Positions 20,558-29,255 of a DNA stretch of 64,000 bases are shown here, in pieces. Origin of the DNA: JACKBK01 sp963707275 (GTDB taxonomy: Bacteria; Chloroflexota; Anaerolineae; JAAEKA01); contig CAVPPH010000009.1 of the NCBI GenBank assembly GCA_963707275.1, positions 124,001 through 188,000 on the forward strand, read 5' to 3'. Every line of letters begins with the position of its first letter. Position 1 is the stretch's first letter. The translations under genes were made by a program, and so were the position numbers. The notes beneath the pieces were generated by a model. The model was not told the origin of the DNA, made no database searches, and was given only the letters and a program-made list of their open reading frames with translations.

Positions 20558-20592
20558 ACAAAAGAGGGTAGCCCCGGCCGGGGCTACCCTCT
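20558..20592 (-). terminator. Strong hairpin with T-run between binding-protein and permease genes
   Basis: AGAGGGTAGCCCCGG (20563-20577) pairs with CCGGGGCTACCCTCT (20578-20592) and on the minus strand is followed by TTTTGT. It lies 18 bp after the binding-protein stop and 115 bp before the permease start. Such a stem normally lowers permease expression relative to the binding protein and protects the upstream mRNA. Confidence 0.65.
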
Positions 20593-20609
20593 CTATATGT
20601 GGCTTAAGC

Positions 20610-23391
20610 TTACTGCTGCGGCCAGGAGGCGTCGATCTCGGCCAGGACGGTGTCCAGGTCGGCCGCGCCGGAGAAGTAGTCAGTCATGCCCTTCCAGAAG
20701 GAGCCGGAGCCAACTGCGCCGGGCATCAGGTCGGAGCCGTCGAAGCGGACGCTGGTGGCGTCAGCCACGAGGCCGGCGAGGTCGGCTTCCAGCGGGCTGC
20801 CGTACCAGGAAAGATCGATGTCCTTCTGCATGCCCAGCGCGCCGCCGGCTGCCAGCCAGCCGCGGATGCCCTCGCCGGTCGAGAAGAACTGCATGACGGC
20901 GCGCACTTCAGGCCGGTCCTCGGTGGCGGCCATGACGTCGCCGGCCACCAGGAAGGGGCTGCCGTAGGCTTCATCGACGCCAGGCAGGTAGAAGACGCCA
21001 TAGTCCACACCGTACTCGCTGCCTTCGGGGAAGAAGGAGGTGATGAAGTTGCCCTGCTTGTGCATCCAGCAGCCGGGCGGATCTTCGAACATCGGCGTCG
21101 GGGAGTCGCCGAAGAAGGTGGTGACGATGGCCGGCGTGCCGCCGTAGACCATGTCGCTGTTGTTCCAGATGTCGGCGAAGGTCTCGATGGCGTTCTTGAC
21201 CTCAGGCGAGGAGAAAGGCAGCGTGCCAGCGACCCAGGCGTCGTAGTTCTCCAGGGAGGTGGTGCGCAGCATGAACTCCTCGGTCCAGTCGGTGGCGGGC
21301 CAGCCGGTGGCAGCGCCAAACTCGATGCCGACGCACCACGGGGTGTCGCCGTCGGAGACGATCTGGTCTTCGAGGGTCTTCAGCTCTTCCCAGGTGGTGG
21401 GAACTTCGTAGCCGGCGGCCTCGAAGGCGGCTCTTGGGATACCAGACCAGCGATTTACCGTTGAAGCGGTGCCAGACGCCGTATTCGGTGCCATCGATCG
21501 TGCCCATGTCGCGCCAGGACTGGAGGTAGTTCTGTGTCAGCCAGCTGTCAGGCACCTGGTCGGCGGTGGGAATGATCTTGCCCTGCTTGGCGAAGGTTGC
21601 CATCAGGCCAGGCTGCGGGAAGTCCACGATGTCAGGCGCATCGCCGGCATCCATGCGGACGCCGATGCTGGCCTCGAACTCTTTGGATCCCTCGTACTGG
21701 ATGTCGATGCCGGTCGCTTCCTCGAACGCTGCTACCGAGCTCTCGAACTTGACCGCGTCCTCGTCGGTGAACGGGCCGGTCATCGATACCACGGTGCCGC
21801 TGTAATCGCCGTTGTAGGCTGCTGCCAACTCGGTCAGACCCGCCGATGCGGCGCCTTCAGCGCTCGCGCCGACCGACTCGCCAGCAGGTGCTGCCGCGCC
21901 CGTGCCGCTGACGCTGGTAGCATCTTTCGGCCAGGAGGCGTCGATCTCGGCCAGGACGGTGTCCAGGTCGGCCGCGCCGGAGAAGTAGTCAGTCATGCCC
22001 TTCCAGAAGGAGCCGGAGCCAACTGCGCCGGGCATCAGGTCGGAGCCGTCGAAGCGGACGCTGGTCGCGCCAGCCACGAGACCGGCGAGGTCGGCTTCCA
22101 GCGGGCTGCCGTACCAGGCGAGATCGATGTCCTTCTGCATGCCCAGCGCACCGCCGGCTGCCAGCCAGCCGCGAACGCCTTCGCCGGTCGAGAAGAACTG
22201 CATCGTCGCGCACACTTCAGGCCGGTCCTCGGTGGCGGCCATGACGTCGCCGGCCACCAGGAAGGGGCTGCCGTAGGCTTCATCGACGCCAGGCAGGTAG
22301 AAGACGCCGTAGTCCTCACCGTACTGGACGCCTTCGGGGAAGAAGGAGGTGATGAAGTTGCCCTGCTTGTGCATCCAGCAGCCGGGCGGATCTTCGAACA
22401 TCGGCGTCGGGGAGTCGCCGAAGAAGGTGGTGACGATGGCCGGCGTGCCGCCGTAGACCATGTCGCTGTTGTTCCAGGTGTCGGCGAAGGTCTCGATGGC
22501 GTTCTTGACCTCAGGCGAGGAGAAGGGCAGCGTGCCGGCGACCCAGGCGTCGTAGTTCTCCAGGGAGGTGGTGCGCAGCATGAACTCCTCGGTCCAGTCG
22601 GTGGCGGGCCAGCCGGTGGCAGCGCCAAACTCGATGCCGACGCACCACGGGGTGTCGCCGTCGGAGACGATCTGGTCTTCGAGGGCCTTCAGCTCTTCCC
22701 AGGTGGTGGGAACTGCGTAGCCAGCGGCCTCGAAAGCCTTCTTGGGATACCAGACCAACGACTTGGCGTTGAAGCGGTGCCAGACGCCGTATTCGGTGCC
22801 ATCGACCGTGCCCATGTCGCGCCAGGACTGGAGGTAGTTCTGCGCCAGCCAGCTATCAGGCACCTGGTCAGTGGTGGGAATGATCTTGCCCTGCTTGGCG
22901 AAGGTTGCCATCAGGCCGGGCTGCGGGAAGTCCACGATGTCAGGCGCATCGCCGGCATCCATGCGGACGCCGATGCTGGCCTCGAACTCTTTGGATCCCT
23001 CGTACTGGATGTCGATGCCGGTCGCTGCTTCGAACGCTGCCACCGAGCTCTCGAACTTGACCTGGTCCTCGTCGGTGAACGGGCCGGTCATTGACACGAC
23101 AGTCCCCTGCATATTGCCGTTGTAGGCGTCTGCGAGACAGGTCAGACCGACCGAGGCGGCGCCTTCAGCGCTCGCGCCGACCGACATCATGTCGCCGCCG
23201 GTTTCGGCAGGCGCTGTGGTCGGCTGCTCGGCCGGGGCCGCGGTGGGCGCTTCGGCAGGCGCTGTGGTCGGCTGCTCGGCCGGAGCTGTTGTGGGAGCAG
23301 CGGTTGGTTCGTCCGCACCGCCGCCGCAGGCAGCCAGCAGCATGCTGGCCAGCAGGGCGAGGGTGAGCAGTACAAAAAAGTGTCTCTTCAT
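20610..23391 (-). CDS. Double-domain sugar-binding lipoprotein: two AglE-type domains in one chain (one frameshift)
   Basis: The predicted 926-residue protein has one lipoprotein signal (LLASMLLAACGGG, lipobox cysteine at residue 22) and a Thr/Pro/Ala linker. Two complete binding-protein domains follow, each starting VGASAEGAAS and containing VVSMTGPFTDED, FPQPGLMATFAKQGKIIP and GSGSFWKGMTDYFSGAADLD. The motifs match AglE, the alpha-glucoside/sucrose/trehalose binding protein. Corresponding points are 1308 bp (436 codons) apart, so the second domain stays in frame; it has no signal of its own. The copies differ at scattered residues (CATMQ/RAVMQ, VQYGED/SEYGVD), so this is not a simple assembly duplication. 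The second copy carries one extra base near 21437 (compare 22735), which would stop the second domain if real. Confidence 0.85.
20613..21873 (-). repeat. Second unit of the 1308-bp direct repeat (binding domain B)
   Basis: This unit runs from the second VGASAEGAAS block to the C-terminus SWPQQ. It is one base longer than unit A because of the extra base near 21437. Confidence 0.8.
21860..23181 (-). repeat. First unit of the 1308-bp direct repeat (binding domain A)
   Basis: The DNA from the VGASAEGAAS codons to the SWPKD codons and the following linker is repeated 1308 bp downstream at high identity. Examples of shared landmarks are GTCGGTGAACGGGCCGGTCA at 23071 and 21763, and GGCCAGGAGGCGTCGATCTC at about 21929 and 20620. 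Confidence 0.8.
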
Positions 23392-23519
23392 TGGTAGGTG
23401 TCTCCTCCGTGGAGTTTCAAATTGAACACGAACGTTTCATCGACTGTTGTGGGCATTACGCCGAAGTGATCTATGCTGCAAGCCTCCTTTCTAAAGCTGA
23501 ACACGTCTGTCGTTGAAGC

Positions 23520-24494
23520 TCAGACTGGTGCTGTCGGGCGCAGCGTCTGCTTTGTTTGGTGATAGAGCGCCTGACGATCGACAGAGCTTGGCAGTGGACC
23601 GACCCGCTGCAGCTTCTGCGCTACCACTGCTTGTGCAACGTGGGCGCAGAAGACGGGATCGTGCCCATCCAGCAAGCTGACAACATACCCTGCCCAGAAG
23701 GCATCGCCGGCGCCGGTAGCGTCGACAACCTGCACGGGCAGCGCAGGGATGTGAGTTAAGTAACCCTCTTGCGAGACGATCACGCCGTTCTTTCCCATGG
23801 TGAGGATCACCAGCCGCGGGCCCCAGGCATGGAAACGTTCGATGTAAGCTTCTGGCTGCAAGCCCTCGCCGAACAGCCGGCTGGCGTCGTCCAGTGACGG
23901 TTTGGTGACCGTCGCCAGGGCGTACAACTCCTGCAGTGCCGCCATGGCCTCACGCTGATCCGGCCACACCCGCGGGCTGTAGTTCGGGTCCAGCGAGATC
24001 AGCTTGCCGTGCTGCCGGGCCAGCTCAAAGGCGTGCATAACGGCGTCGCGGCACGGCTGGCGGCTGAGTGCAAAGGTCGATGCGTGTACCATGCGGCTGC
24101 GCAGGATCGCTTCCTCGGACACCTCGTCGGGCATCAGCTCGGCGTCGCCGGCGCGAAACGCCTCGAAGTCGGGCGTGCCGGTGGTGCGCGATACGAACAC
24201 AACGGATGTGTGCACCCGGTGATCCATCACCAGATAGTCGGTGATGACGCCGACGCGCTTGAGTTCAGCCTTGCAAAACTTGCCGAACGCGCCGATGCCG
24301 GTCTTGGCGATGATGGCCGAGGCGCCGCCCAGCCGCGCCACGTTGCCGGCGATGTTGCCCGGCGAGCCGCCCTGATAGCGGCGAAAGGTCTCGGCCTCGC
24401 CCAGCGACGGCACGTCTTCCTCGGAGATGAAGTCGATCAGGACTTCGCCGATGGCCAGCAGGTCGATGTCGCCTGACGGGATACGCAGATCCAT
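23520..24494 (-). CDS. PfkB-family carbohydrate kinase, probably fructokinase
   Basis: The 324-residue protein is a complete ribokinase-fold kinase. Visible signatures are LLAIGEVLIDFI near residue 12, the first PfkB motif YQGGSPGNIAGNVARLGG (residues 40-57), LISLDPNYSPRVW, and the catalytic DATGAGDAFWAGY near residue 264. The family phosphorylates sugars with ATP; the location between a sucrose-phosphate-synthase-like gene and an AglE-type importer suggests fructose as substrate. The upstream glycosyltransferase stop is 1 bp from its ATG, so the two are translationally linked. Confidence 0.85.
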   Translation of the reverse strand: MDLRIPSGDIDLLAIGEVLIDFISEEDVPSLGEAETFRRYQGGSPGNIAGNVARLGGASAIIAKTGIGAFGKFCKAELKRVGVITDYLVMDHRVHTSVVFVSRTTGTPDFEAFRAGDAELMPDEVSEEAILRSRMVHASTFALSRQPCRDAVMHAFELARQHGKLISLDPNYSPRVWPDQREAMAALQELYALATVTKPSLDDASRLFGEGLQPEAYIERFHAWGPRLVILTMGKNGVIVSQEGYLTHIPALPVQVVDATGAGDAFWAGYVVSLLDGHDPVFCAHVAQAVVAQKLQRVGPLPSSVDRQALYHQTKQTLRPTAPV

Positions 24495-24495
24495 G

Positions 24496-26017
24496 TTACA
24501 TCTGACCCGTGTAAATGGCAGCCAGGTCGGCAGTCGTGAAGTCGTTCGCCGGGTCGGGCTGCATGAAATAAGGCGGGATCGGCAGCCGCTGATCGGTCCG
24601 GTCTGCTGGCCGGCTTGCGATGATCTCTTCCAGCGCCGTCGCGTAGCCGGCCGCAGTCCGGTCCCAGGTGTAGCGGTCCAGCACGCGGCCGCGTCCTGCC
24701 TCGGAATAACGCTGCCAGGCCCTAGGGCTTTCGACGACCTGCATCACGCCCCTGGCAACGTCGTCCGGGTCAGCGGGATCGATCAGCACGCCAAAAGCCA
24801 CGCCGTTCTCGAACAGGCTCTCGCTGGGGCCGCCGTTTCTGGTGACCACGGCCGGCAGCCCGGCAGCCATTGCCTCCAGCGGCGCCAGGCCAAAAGGCTC
24901 GTGGAAGGCCGGCAGGCAAAACAGGCTGTGGCGTCCGGTCAGGTAGCGGTAGGCTGCCGCCAGCTCCGCCTGGCCTTCCAGCGGAAAGGCAGACACCTTG
25001 CCCCATAGACCAGCCTCGTCGCACAGGGCGGCCATCTGGTCCAGCAACTCGCGCGCCTCGCCGGTGAAGCGGTCGCGTTTCGAGAAGCGCGTTGTCCGCG
25101 CCGCGCACGACGATGCCGACGTTGGCCCGCGCCTGCAACTCAGGATGCTCCGCAAAGGCCCGCAGCAGGGCGATGTGGTTTTTCTTGTGATCAACCCGGC
25201 TGGAGAGCAGGATGATCGGCAGATCGCGCCGCCCTGCGTCGATATCACGCGCGATGACCGTCTCCAGAAATGCGGCGGTTGCTTCCTCGCGGTCGTTGCG
25301 GCTGGTAGCGTCGAACACGGAAAGGTTGACGCCGGGCGGGATCACGGCAAACTTGCTATCGTCGTCTGGATCGACGGCCGCGCGATAGGCCGGGTGGCCG
25401 TACTGCTCGAAGCGCTCCTCGCGCGTACTGGTGATGACCTTGCCGGCCCGGTTCATGGCCAGCCGCTCGCCCGCCAGTCGCTGCGCAAAATGGAAGCGCT
25501 GGTTTAGCGGCGCCAACGCCTCGTCGCTCAGATCCTCCGAAGCCTCGCCCAGCAGCTTGTCCAGCTTCTGTGCGCCCAGCGAATGGCCGGTGAACGTGAA
25601 CGGGATGCCAGTACGCGCTTCCAGCAGTGCGCCCACCAGCCCGCCGTCGCCGTAGTGGGTCGTCATGCCATCTGGTAACCGGCCCTCGTTGTAGTAAAAC
25701 GCCTCGATGTTGGGCACCCATTCCCGCACAAGATACGGCCACAACTCTTCTTTGGCCAGGAACGCGTCGCCGCCGCAGGCGATGCGAACGATCCGTACGT
25801 TGGGGTGTCCCGCGTAGCTGTCGATCATGGCGGCGAACTGCGGCCAGGCGGGATCGATGATGCGCCGGGTAACGATGTCGATTTGGTGGCCCTGGGCCGC
25901 CATGGCCAGCGCGGTTTCTTTGACATAAACCAACTGGCCGCCGAAGTCTGGATGCTGTGTCCAGTGACTATCGGCGGGATCAAAGTTGCCCTGTGGGTTG
26001 AGAAATGCGATGTGCAT
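24496..26017 (-). CDS. Sucrose-phosphate-synthase / mannosylfructose-phosphate-synthase-like GT4 (one frameshift)
   Basis: The protein of about 507 residues opens with FLNPQGNFDPADSHWTQHPD and FGGQLVYVKETALAMAAQGH, the N-terminal pattern of sucrose-phosphate synthase and MfpsA. TFTGHSLGAQKLDKLL and VIPPGVNLSVFD follow. After a frame change near 25085 the GT-B C-terminal domain appears with the E-x7-E motif EPFGLAPLEAMAAGLPAVVT. It should transfer a sugar from a nucleotide donor to fructose 6-phosphate; donor (UDP/ADP-glucose or GDP-mannose) cannot be decided. Its neighbours, a PfkB kinase and an AglE-type importer, fit a sucrose or mannosylfructose cycle. Confidence 0.8.
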
Positions 26018-26033
26018 GGGTGTGTCGTGCTGG

Positions 26034-27066
26034 CTAAAGTTGTGCTAAATGGATCGGCCGGGCGGTGGTGTTGCGTTCCAACACATGCACCGGCAATTGC
26101 TGCCGCACCGGTTCTGGTGTCACAGACGGTTCGGAGCCGTCAATGCTCTGAAGCAGCAGATCGACGCTACGCAGGCCAGAGTCGAAGAGCGGCTGGTGGA
26201 CCGTGGTCAGGTTGAGAAATTCGGCCATTTCCACGTCGTCATAGCCGATCACCGACAACTGCTGGGGAACCTGGATGCCGCGCTCCTTGGCGGCTTGCAG
26301 CACCCCGAACGCCTGGGTGTCGCTGGCGGCAAAGATCGCGGTGGGTGGCTCTTCCAGATCCAGCAGCCGGTGGGCCAGGAGGCGGGCCGACTCGCGCCCG
26401 TGCTCGCCCGCCTGATAGAACTCAGGATTGAACACGATGCCGTGATCCTTCAACGCGCGACACATACCTTCATAGCGATTGCGGCTGGAGCGGAAGTTGA
26501 AAGCTGTGTGGATTGGGTCGCCGATGAACCCGATGTCAGTGTGCCCAAGCTTGATCAAGTGTTCGGTCGCCTGGTACCCGCCGCTGATGTCGTCAACGAT
26601 GATGCAGGGGAGCGTCGGGTGCGAGGTGTCTACCAGTACGACCGGCACGCCGGCGGTGGCCCAGCGATCCACGTCCTCATCCGCCGGCGTCAGCGAGATC
26701 ACGATCAGACCGTCGACGCGGTTAGCCGAGGCTGTGCTACGGAAGCACTCATCGCGGCGGGAGGGGGTCTCTACGTTGTAGACCATCAGATCATATTCGC
26801 TGTCGGCAATCACAGATTCGATGCCGCGCAGCCGCTCAACTACAGAAGGACGGGTGAAGTAGACTGCCAGGACGCCAATGGACAGAGTTTTGCGGAGGGA
26901 AAGACGTTGCGCGATGGGACTCGGATGAAAGTTCAGTCTTTCGATGACCTGCAAGAACTCGTTGTCGGGTCTCGCTGCTGACACGCGGGTTGTTGTTGAC
27001 GACACGGGAAACCGTGCCAACACCCACGCCAGCCTCCTTGGCCACATCGTAAATCGTAACCGGCAC
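26034..27066 (-). CDS. LacI-family transcriptional repressor (one frameshift)
   Basis: The N-terminal helix-turn-helix is VTIYDVAKEAGVGVGTVSRV (residues 3-22), followed by NNNPRVSSETRQ and, after a frame change near 26965, VIERLNFHPSPIAQRLS. The sugar-binding domain has SIGVLAVYFTRPSVVERL, HLIKLGHTDIGFIGD and IFAASDTQAFGVLQAAKERG. Length is about 344 residues, normal for the family. It is the first gene of the minus-strand sugar locus, 16 bp before the glycosyltransferase, and has a palindromic operator in its own promoter. Confidence 0.88.
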
Positions 27067-27106
27067 TGGGGCGTTCTCCGTCGAACTTGTGAGACAATGG
27101 CGTCTG

Positions 27107-27149
27107 TGGAACCGGTTCCAATTCTAACACAGGTAGGAGTCGTTGTCAA
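27107..27149 (-). promoter_or_regulatory. Promoter and LacI-type operator of the sugar locus
   Basis: Read on the minus strand, TTGACA (27149-27144) and TAGAAT (27126-27121) are 17 bp apart. The perfect palindrome TGGAACCGGTTCCA (27120-27107) follows at once and covers the transcription start. The CG-centred 14-mer is of the LacI-family type, and lacI starts 41 bp further on. Autorepression and control of the whole locus are inferred. Confidence 0.75.
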
Positions 27150-27351
27150 GCCAAAATCGCGCGATCCAGTGTATTTCCAATGGATGTATGCACAGCCGGA
27201 TGATAGGCCCCAGTGGATCGAACACGTGCACCTGCTGCGCACATGCGGGTGTCCACTGTCTGAGACTACAAAGGCCTCTCATTACCCGGCTCAACAGGGC
27301 AGGGCCTGGGAAGCGATGGTCTCAGCGGCTGAGGCCGATTTGTGCGTTCAG
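27150..27351. other. Gap between the lacI promoter and rimI
   Basis: No gene, RNA or repeat in this stretch can be supported. A small hairpin (CCAGGAATT / AATTCCTGG, 27352-27372) adjoins it on the rimI side. Confidence 0.4.
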
Positions 27352-27372
27352 CCAGGAATTTCGAATTCCTGG
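27352..27372 (-). terminator. Hairpin after rimI
   Basis: CCAGGAATT and AATTCCTGG flank TCG, 10 bp beyond the rimI stop. There is no T-run, so its strength as a terminator is doubtful. Confidence 0.4.
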
Positions 27373-27381
27373 GAGCGGCGG

Positions 27382-27969
27382 TTATCCGTGCCTTGTCCAG
27401 AGTTCCCCCAGATCGTAGGTTTGGCTCAATCGCAGGCAGGCAGAGTCGAACTGCCGTCGATGCAGCGGGTGCAGCGTCGTCAGGTTCTCGGTAGTCATGA
27501 TCAAAGCGTCCTCGCCGTCGTCCACATAGTAACGCTTGCGCCGACCTGCGACGCTGAACCCCAGGCGCTTATACAGCCGTTGCGCGCGGACGTTGCTGGG
27601 ACGGACCTCCAGCGTGCAGGTCGCGGCCCCCAGTTTGCGCATACTGTCCAGAACATACAGCAGCAGCAGTTCTCCCAGCCCCTTGCCCTGAAACGCGTGC
27701 ATCACCGCGATGTTCATCAGGTGGGCTTCGTCAACGATGATCCAGGTGCCTGCATAGCCCAGCACCTTGCCCGGCGACCCGCGCATCGCGGCTTTCTCCG
27801 GCTCGTCGTGCAGCGTCAGGACGATGAATTGCGCCAGTGGGTTATCCAACTGGCGCGAAAAGGCGCTGCGCGGCCACGGATCGCCGGGAAACACCGCCTC
27901 CTCGATGGCCAGCACCTGTGGCAGGTCCACTTCCCGCATCGGGCGGATGGTTAACTGTGGTCGGCTCAC
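27382..27969 (-). CDS. rimI: Ribosomal protein S18 alanine N-acetyltransferase RimI
   Basis: The 195-residue GNAT protein has RPMREVDLPQVLAIEEAVFP at the N-terminus, the acetyl-CoA binding motif A region IAVMHAFQGKGLGELLL (about residues 87-103), and LEVRPSNVRAQRLYKRLGF, the RimI signature. It ends with a 35-residue extension beyond the usual RimI length. It overlaps the end of tsaB by 4 bp, making the common tsaE-tsaB-rimI operon. Confidence 0.9.
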   Translation of the reverse strand: MSRPQLTIRPMREVDLPQVLAIEEAVFPGDPWPRSAFSRQLDNPLAQFIVLTLHDEPEKAAMRGSPGKVLGYAGTWIIVDEAHLMNIAVMHAFQGKGLGELLLLYVLDSMRKLGAATCTLEVRPSNVRAQRLYKRLGFSVAGRRKRYYVDDGEDALIMTTENLTTLHPLHRRQFDSACLRLSQTYDLGELWTRHG

Positions 27970-28656
27970 GGTTCTTGCAGGTAGATTGGCGCGAGGCTGG
28001 CAGCGTCGTCCAGATCGCCGGCGCGCCAGCGCAACCAGCCCAGCGCGGCAATGGCTGCCGCCCGCCGCCCGCTCACTGCCGGTTCCGGCAGATCAACCCG
28101 GCCGGCCAGCAGCGTTTTAAGGATTTCGTGTAGCTTCAGTGGTATCTCGCCGACCAGCAGGGCCGGCTCCCTCAGCGCGTCAGCCAGCGCCTGAACGTCG
28201 CTCAGCCGGTAATCGCTGCGCCAGCCTTGCCAAGTCCCGAAGGGAACTGGAATGTGACGTGCGTTGTCCGGCGTCGCGCTGTAGCTTGCCCAGTAAACGC
28301 GGCCGCGGCCGGCGGGCGCGACTGCAACCACCTGTCTGCCTGACGCCACAAAGGGCAGCGCGCTGGCGTCCAGCGTCGGCACGCCCAGCAGCGACGTCCC
28401 GTGGGCGACTGCCATTCCCTTGGCGATGCTCAGCGCAATCCGCAGACCGGTGAACGACCCCGGCCCCAGGCTGACTGCCACCGACTGTATATCGCCGGGC
28501 GACAGTCCGTGCCACGCCAGAATCTGGCTCAGCCGCGGCAGCAGTTCGACGGTCTGGCTGTCGATGGATGTCCAGTTCAGCTCGGCGACCAGAGTTCTGG
28601 TCGTCAAGCAGAGCGATGCCGCTCTGGCGGGTGGCGGTGTCGAGGGCTAGCAGCAT
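27966..28656 (-). CDS. tsaB: tRNA threonylcarbamoyladenosine biosynthesis protein TsaB (one frameshift)
   Basis: The start MLLALDTATRQSGIALL is the TsaB N-terminus. After a frame change near 28605 the chain continues TRTLVAELNW, then SVAVSLGPGSFTGLRIALSI, the most conserved TsaB motif, and ends LAPIYLQEP. TsaB is an inactive ASKHA-fold partner that activates TsaD in t6A synthesis on ANN-decoding tRNAs. The length of about 229 residues is normal. It begins 5 bp after the reconstructed tsaE stop. Confidence 0.88.
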
Positions 28657-28661
28657 GCTGT

Positions 28662-29142
28662 TCAAGCTCCTGCGGCGGCTTGCGCCAGCGTTGTCATCAG
28701 CGCGCGCGCGTGGTCCGTCGGCGCTGATGACCATGCTGCGCTCCAGGTCATCGGTTGCGACCAGTTCGATGCGCAGGGTCTCATCGGGCAACAGACGCTC
28801 GATCCGTTCGGCCCACTCGACGACGGCGACCCCTGGCCCCTCCATCATCTCATCCAGGCCGATGCTTTCAGCTTCTGCCGCCGCCGCATCGCCCAGCCGG
28901 TAGCAGTCGGCGTGGTAGAGCTGGAAGCCGCGGGCAGTGGCGTACTCGGCGACCAGGATGAAGGTCGGGCTGGTGACGGGATCAGTGATGCCCAGCCCGC
29001 GCGCAATGCCGCGCGTCAGGCAGGTCTTGCCCGCGCCCAGATCGCCGCTCAGCGCGACCACATCGCCAGGCTGCAAAAGACGGCCCAGCGCTTCGCCGAT
29101 CAATTCGGTCTCTTCTGTGCTGTGTGATACAAGGGTAGTCAT
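28662..29142 (-). CDS. tsaE: tRNA threonylcarbamoyladenosine biosynthesis ATPase TsaE (one frameshift)
   Basis: The protein of about 160 residues has the Walker A motif LSGDLGAGKTCLTRGIARGL, VTSPTFILVAEY, the substrate loop LYHADCYRL and VVEWAERI, all TsaE hallmarks. As given, the frame runs past the gene end into tsaB. A one-base correction in the GCGCGCGCGC run near 28705 restores an end (ALMTTLAQAAAGA and stop at 28662), so the apparent fusion is not real. I chose ATG at 29142, because the upstream GTG at 29157 would lie before the predicted transcription start. Confidence 0.85.
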
Positions 29143-29159
29143 GGTTGGTGCTGCCACCG

Positions 29160-29188
29160 ATTATACATTTGCGTGCGGTCATCGCCAA
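29160..29188 (-). promoter_or_regulatory. Promoter of tsaE-tsaB-rimI
   Basis: On the minus strand TTGGCG (29188-29183) and TATAAT (29165-29160) are 17 bp apart, 18 bp before the tsaE ATG. The expected leader is only about 11 nt. Confidence 0.6.
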
Positions 29189-29218
29189 TCGGCGAGCGTG
29201 GATGGCGGCGTTTTGTAT

Positions 29219-29248
29219 TTGCGATTCACAATTCGCTGGTGGTATATT
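29219..29248 (+). promoter_or_regulatory. Promoter of the metallophosphoesterase gene, leaderless type
   Basis: TTGCGA (29219-29224) and TATATT (29243-29248) are 18 bp apart. The ATG at 29256 begins only 8 bases after the -10 box, and no Shine-Dalgarno sequence precedes it, so transcription should start at or next to the start codon. Confidence 0.5.
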
Positions 29249-29255
29249 GCGTTGT

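Noticed and set aside
21469..23094. A 541-codon open frame on the plus strand opposite the binding-protein gene
   Set aside because: It is antisense to two near-identical copies of a real gene, is itself repeated, and shows no family features. In GC-rich DNA such long shadow frames are expected.
20610..23391. Assembly collapse or expansion as the source of the doubled binding protein
   Set aside because: The two units differ at scattered residues and in their linkers, and the second joins in frame without a signal peptide. A false duplication would give identical copies. Read mapping is still desirable.
28180..29157. A TsaE-TsaB fusion protein
   Set aside because: The frame does run from tsaE into the first codons of tsaB, but it leaves the TsaB frame soon after. 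A one-base change in a GCGCGCGCGC run gives a normal tsaE end 5 bp before the tsaB ATG. The fusion is an indel effect.
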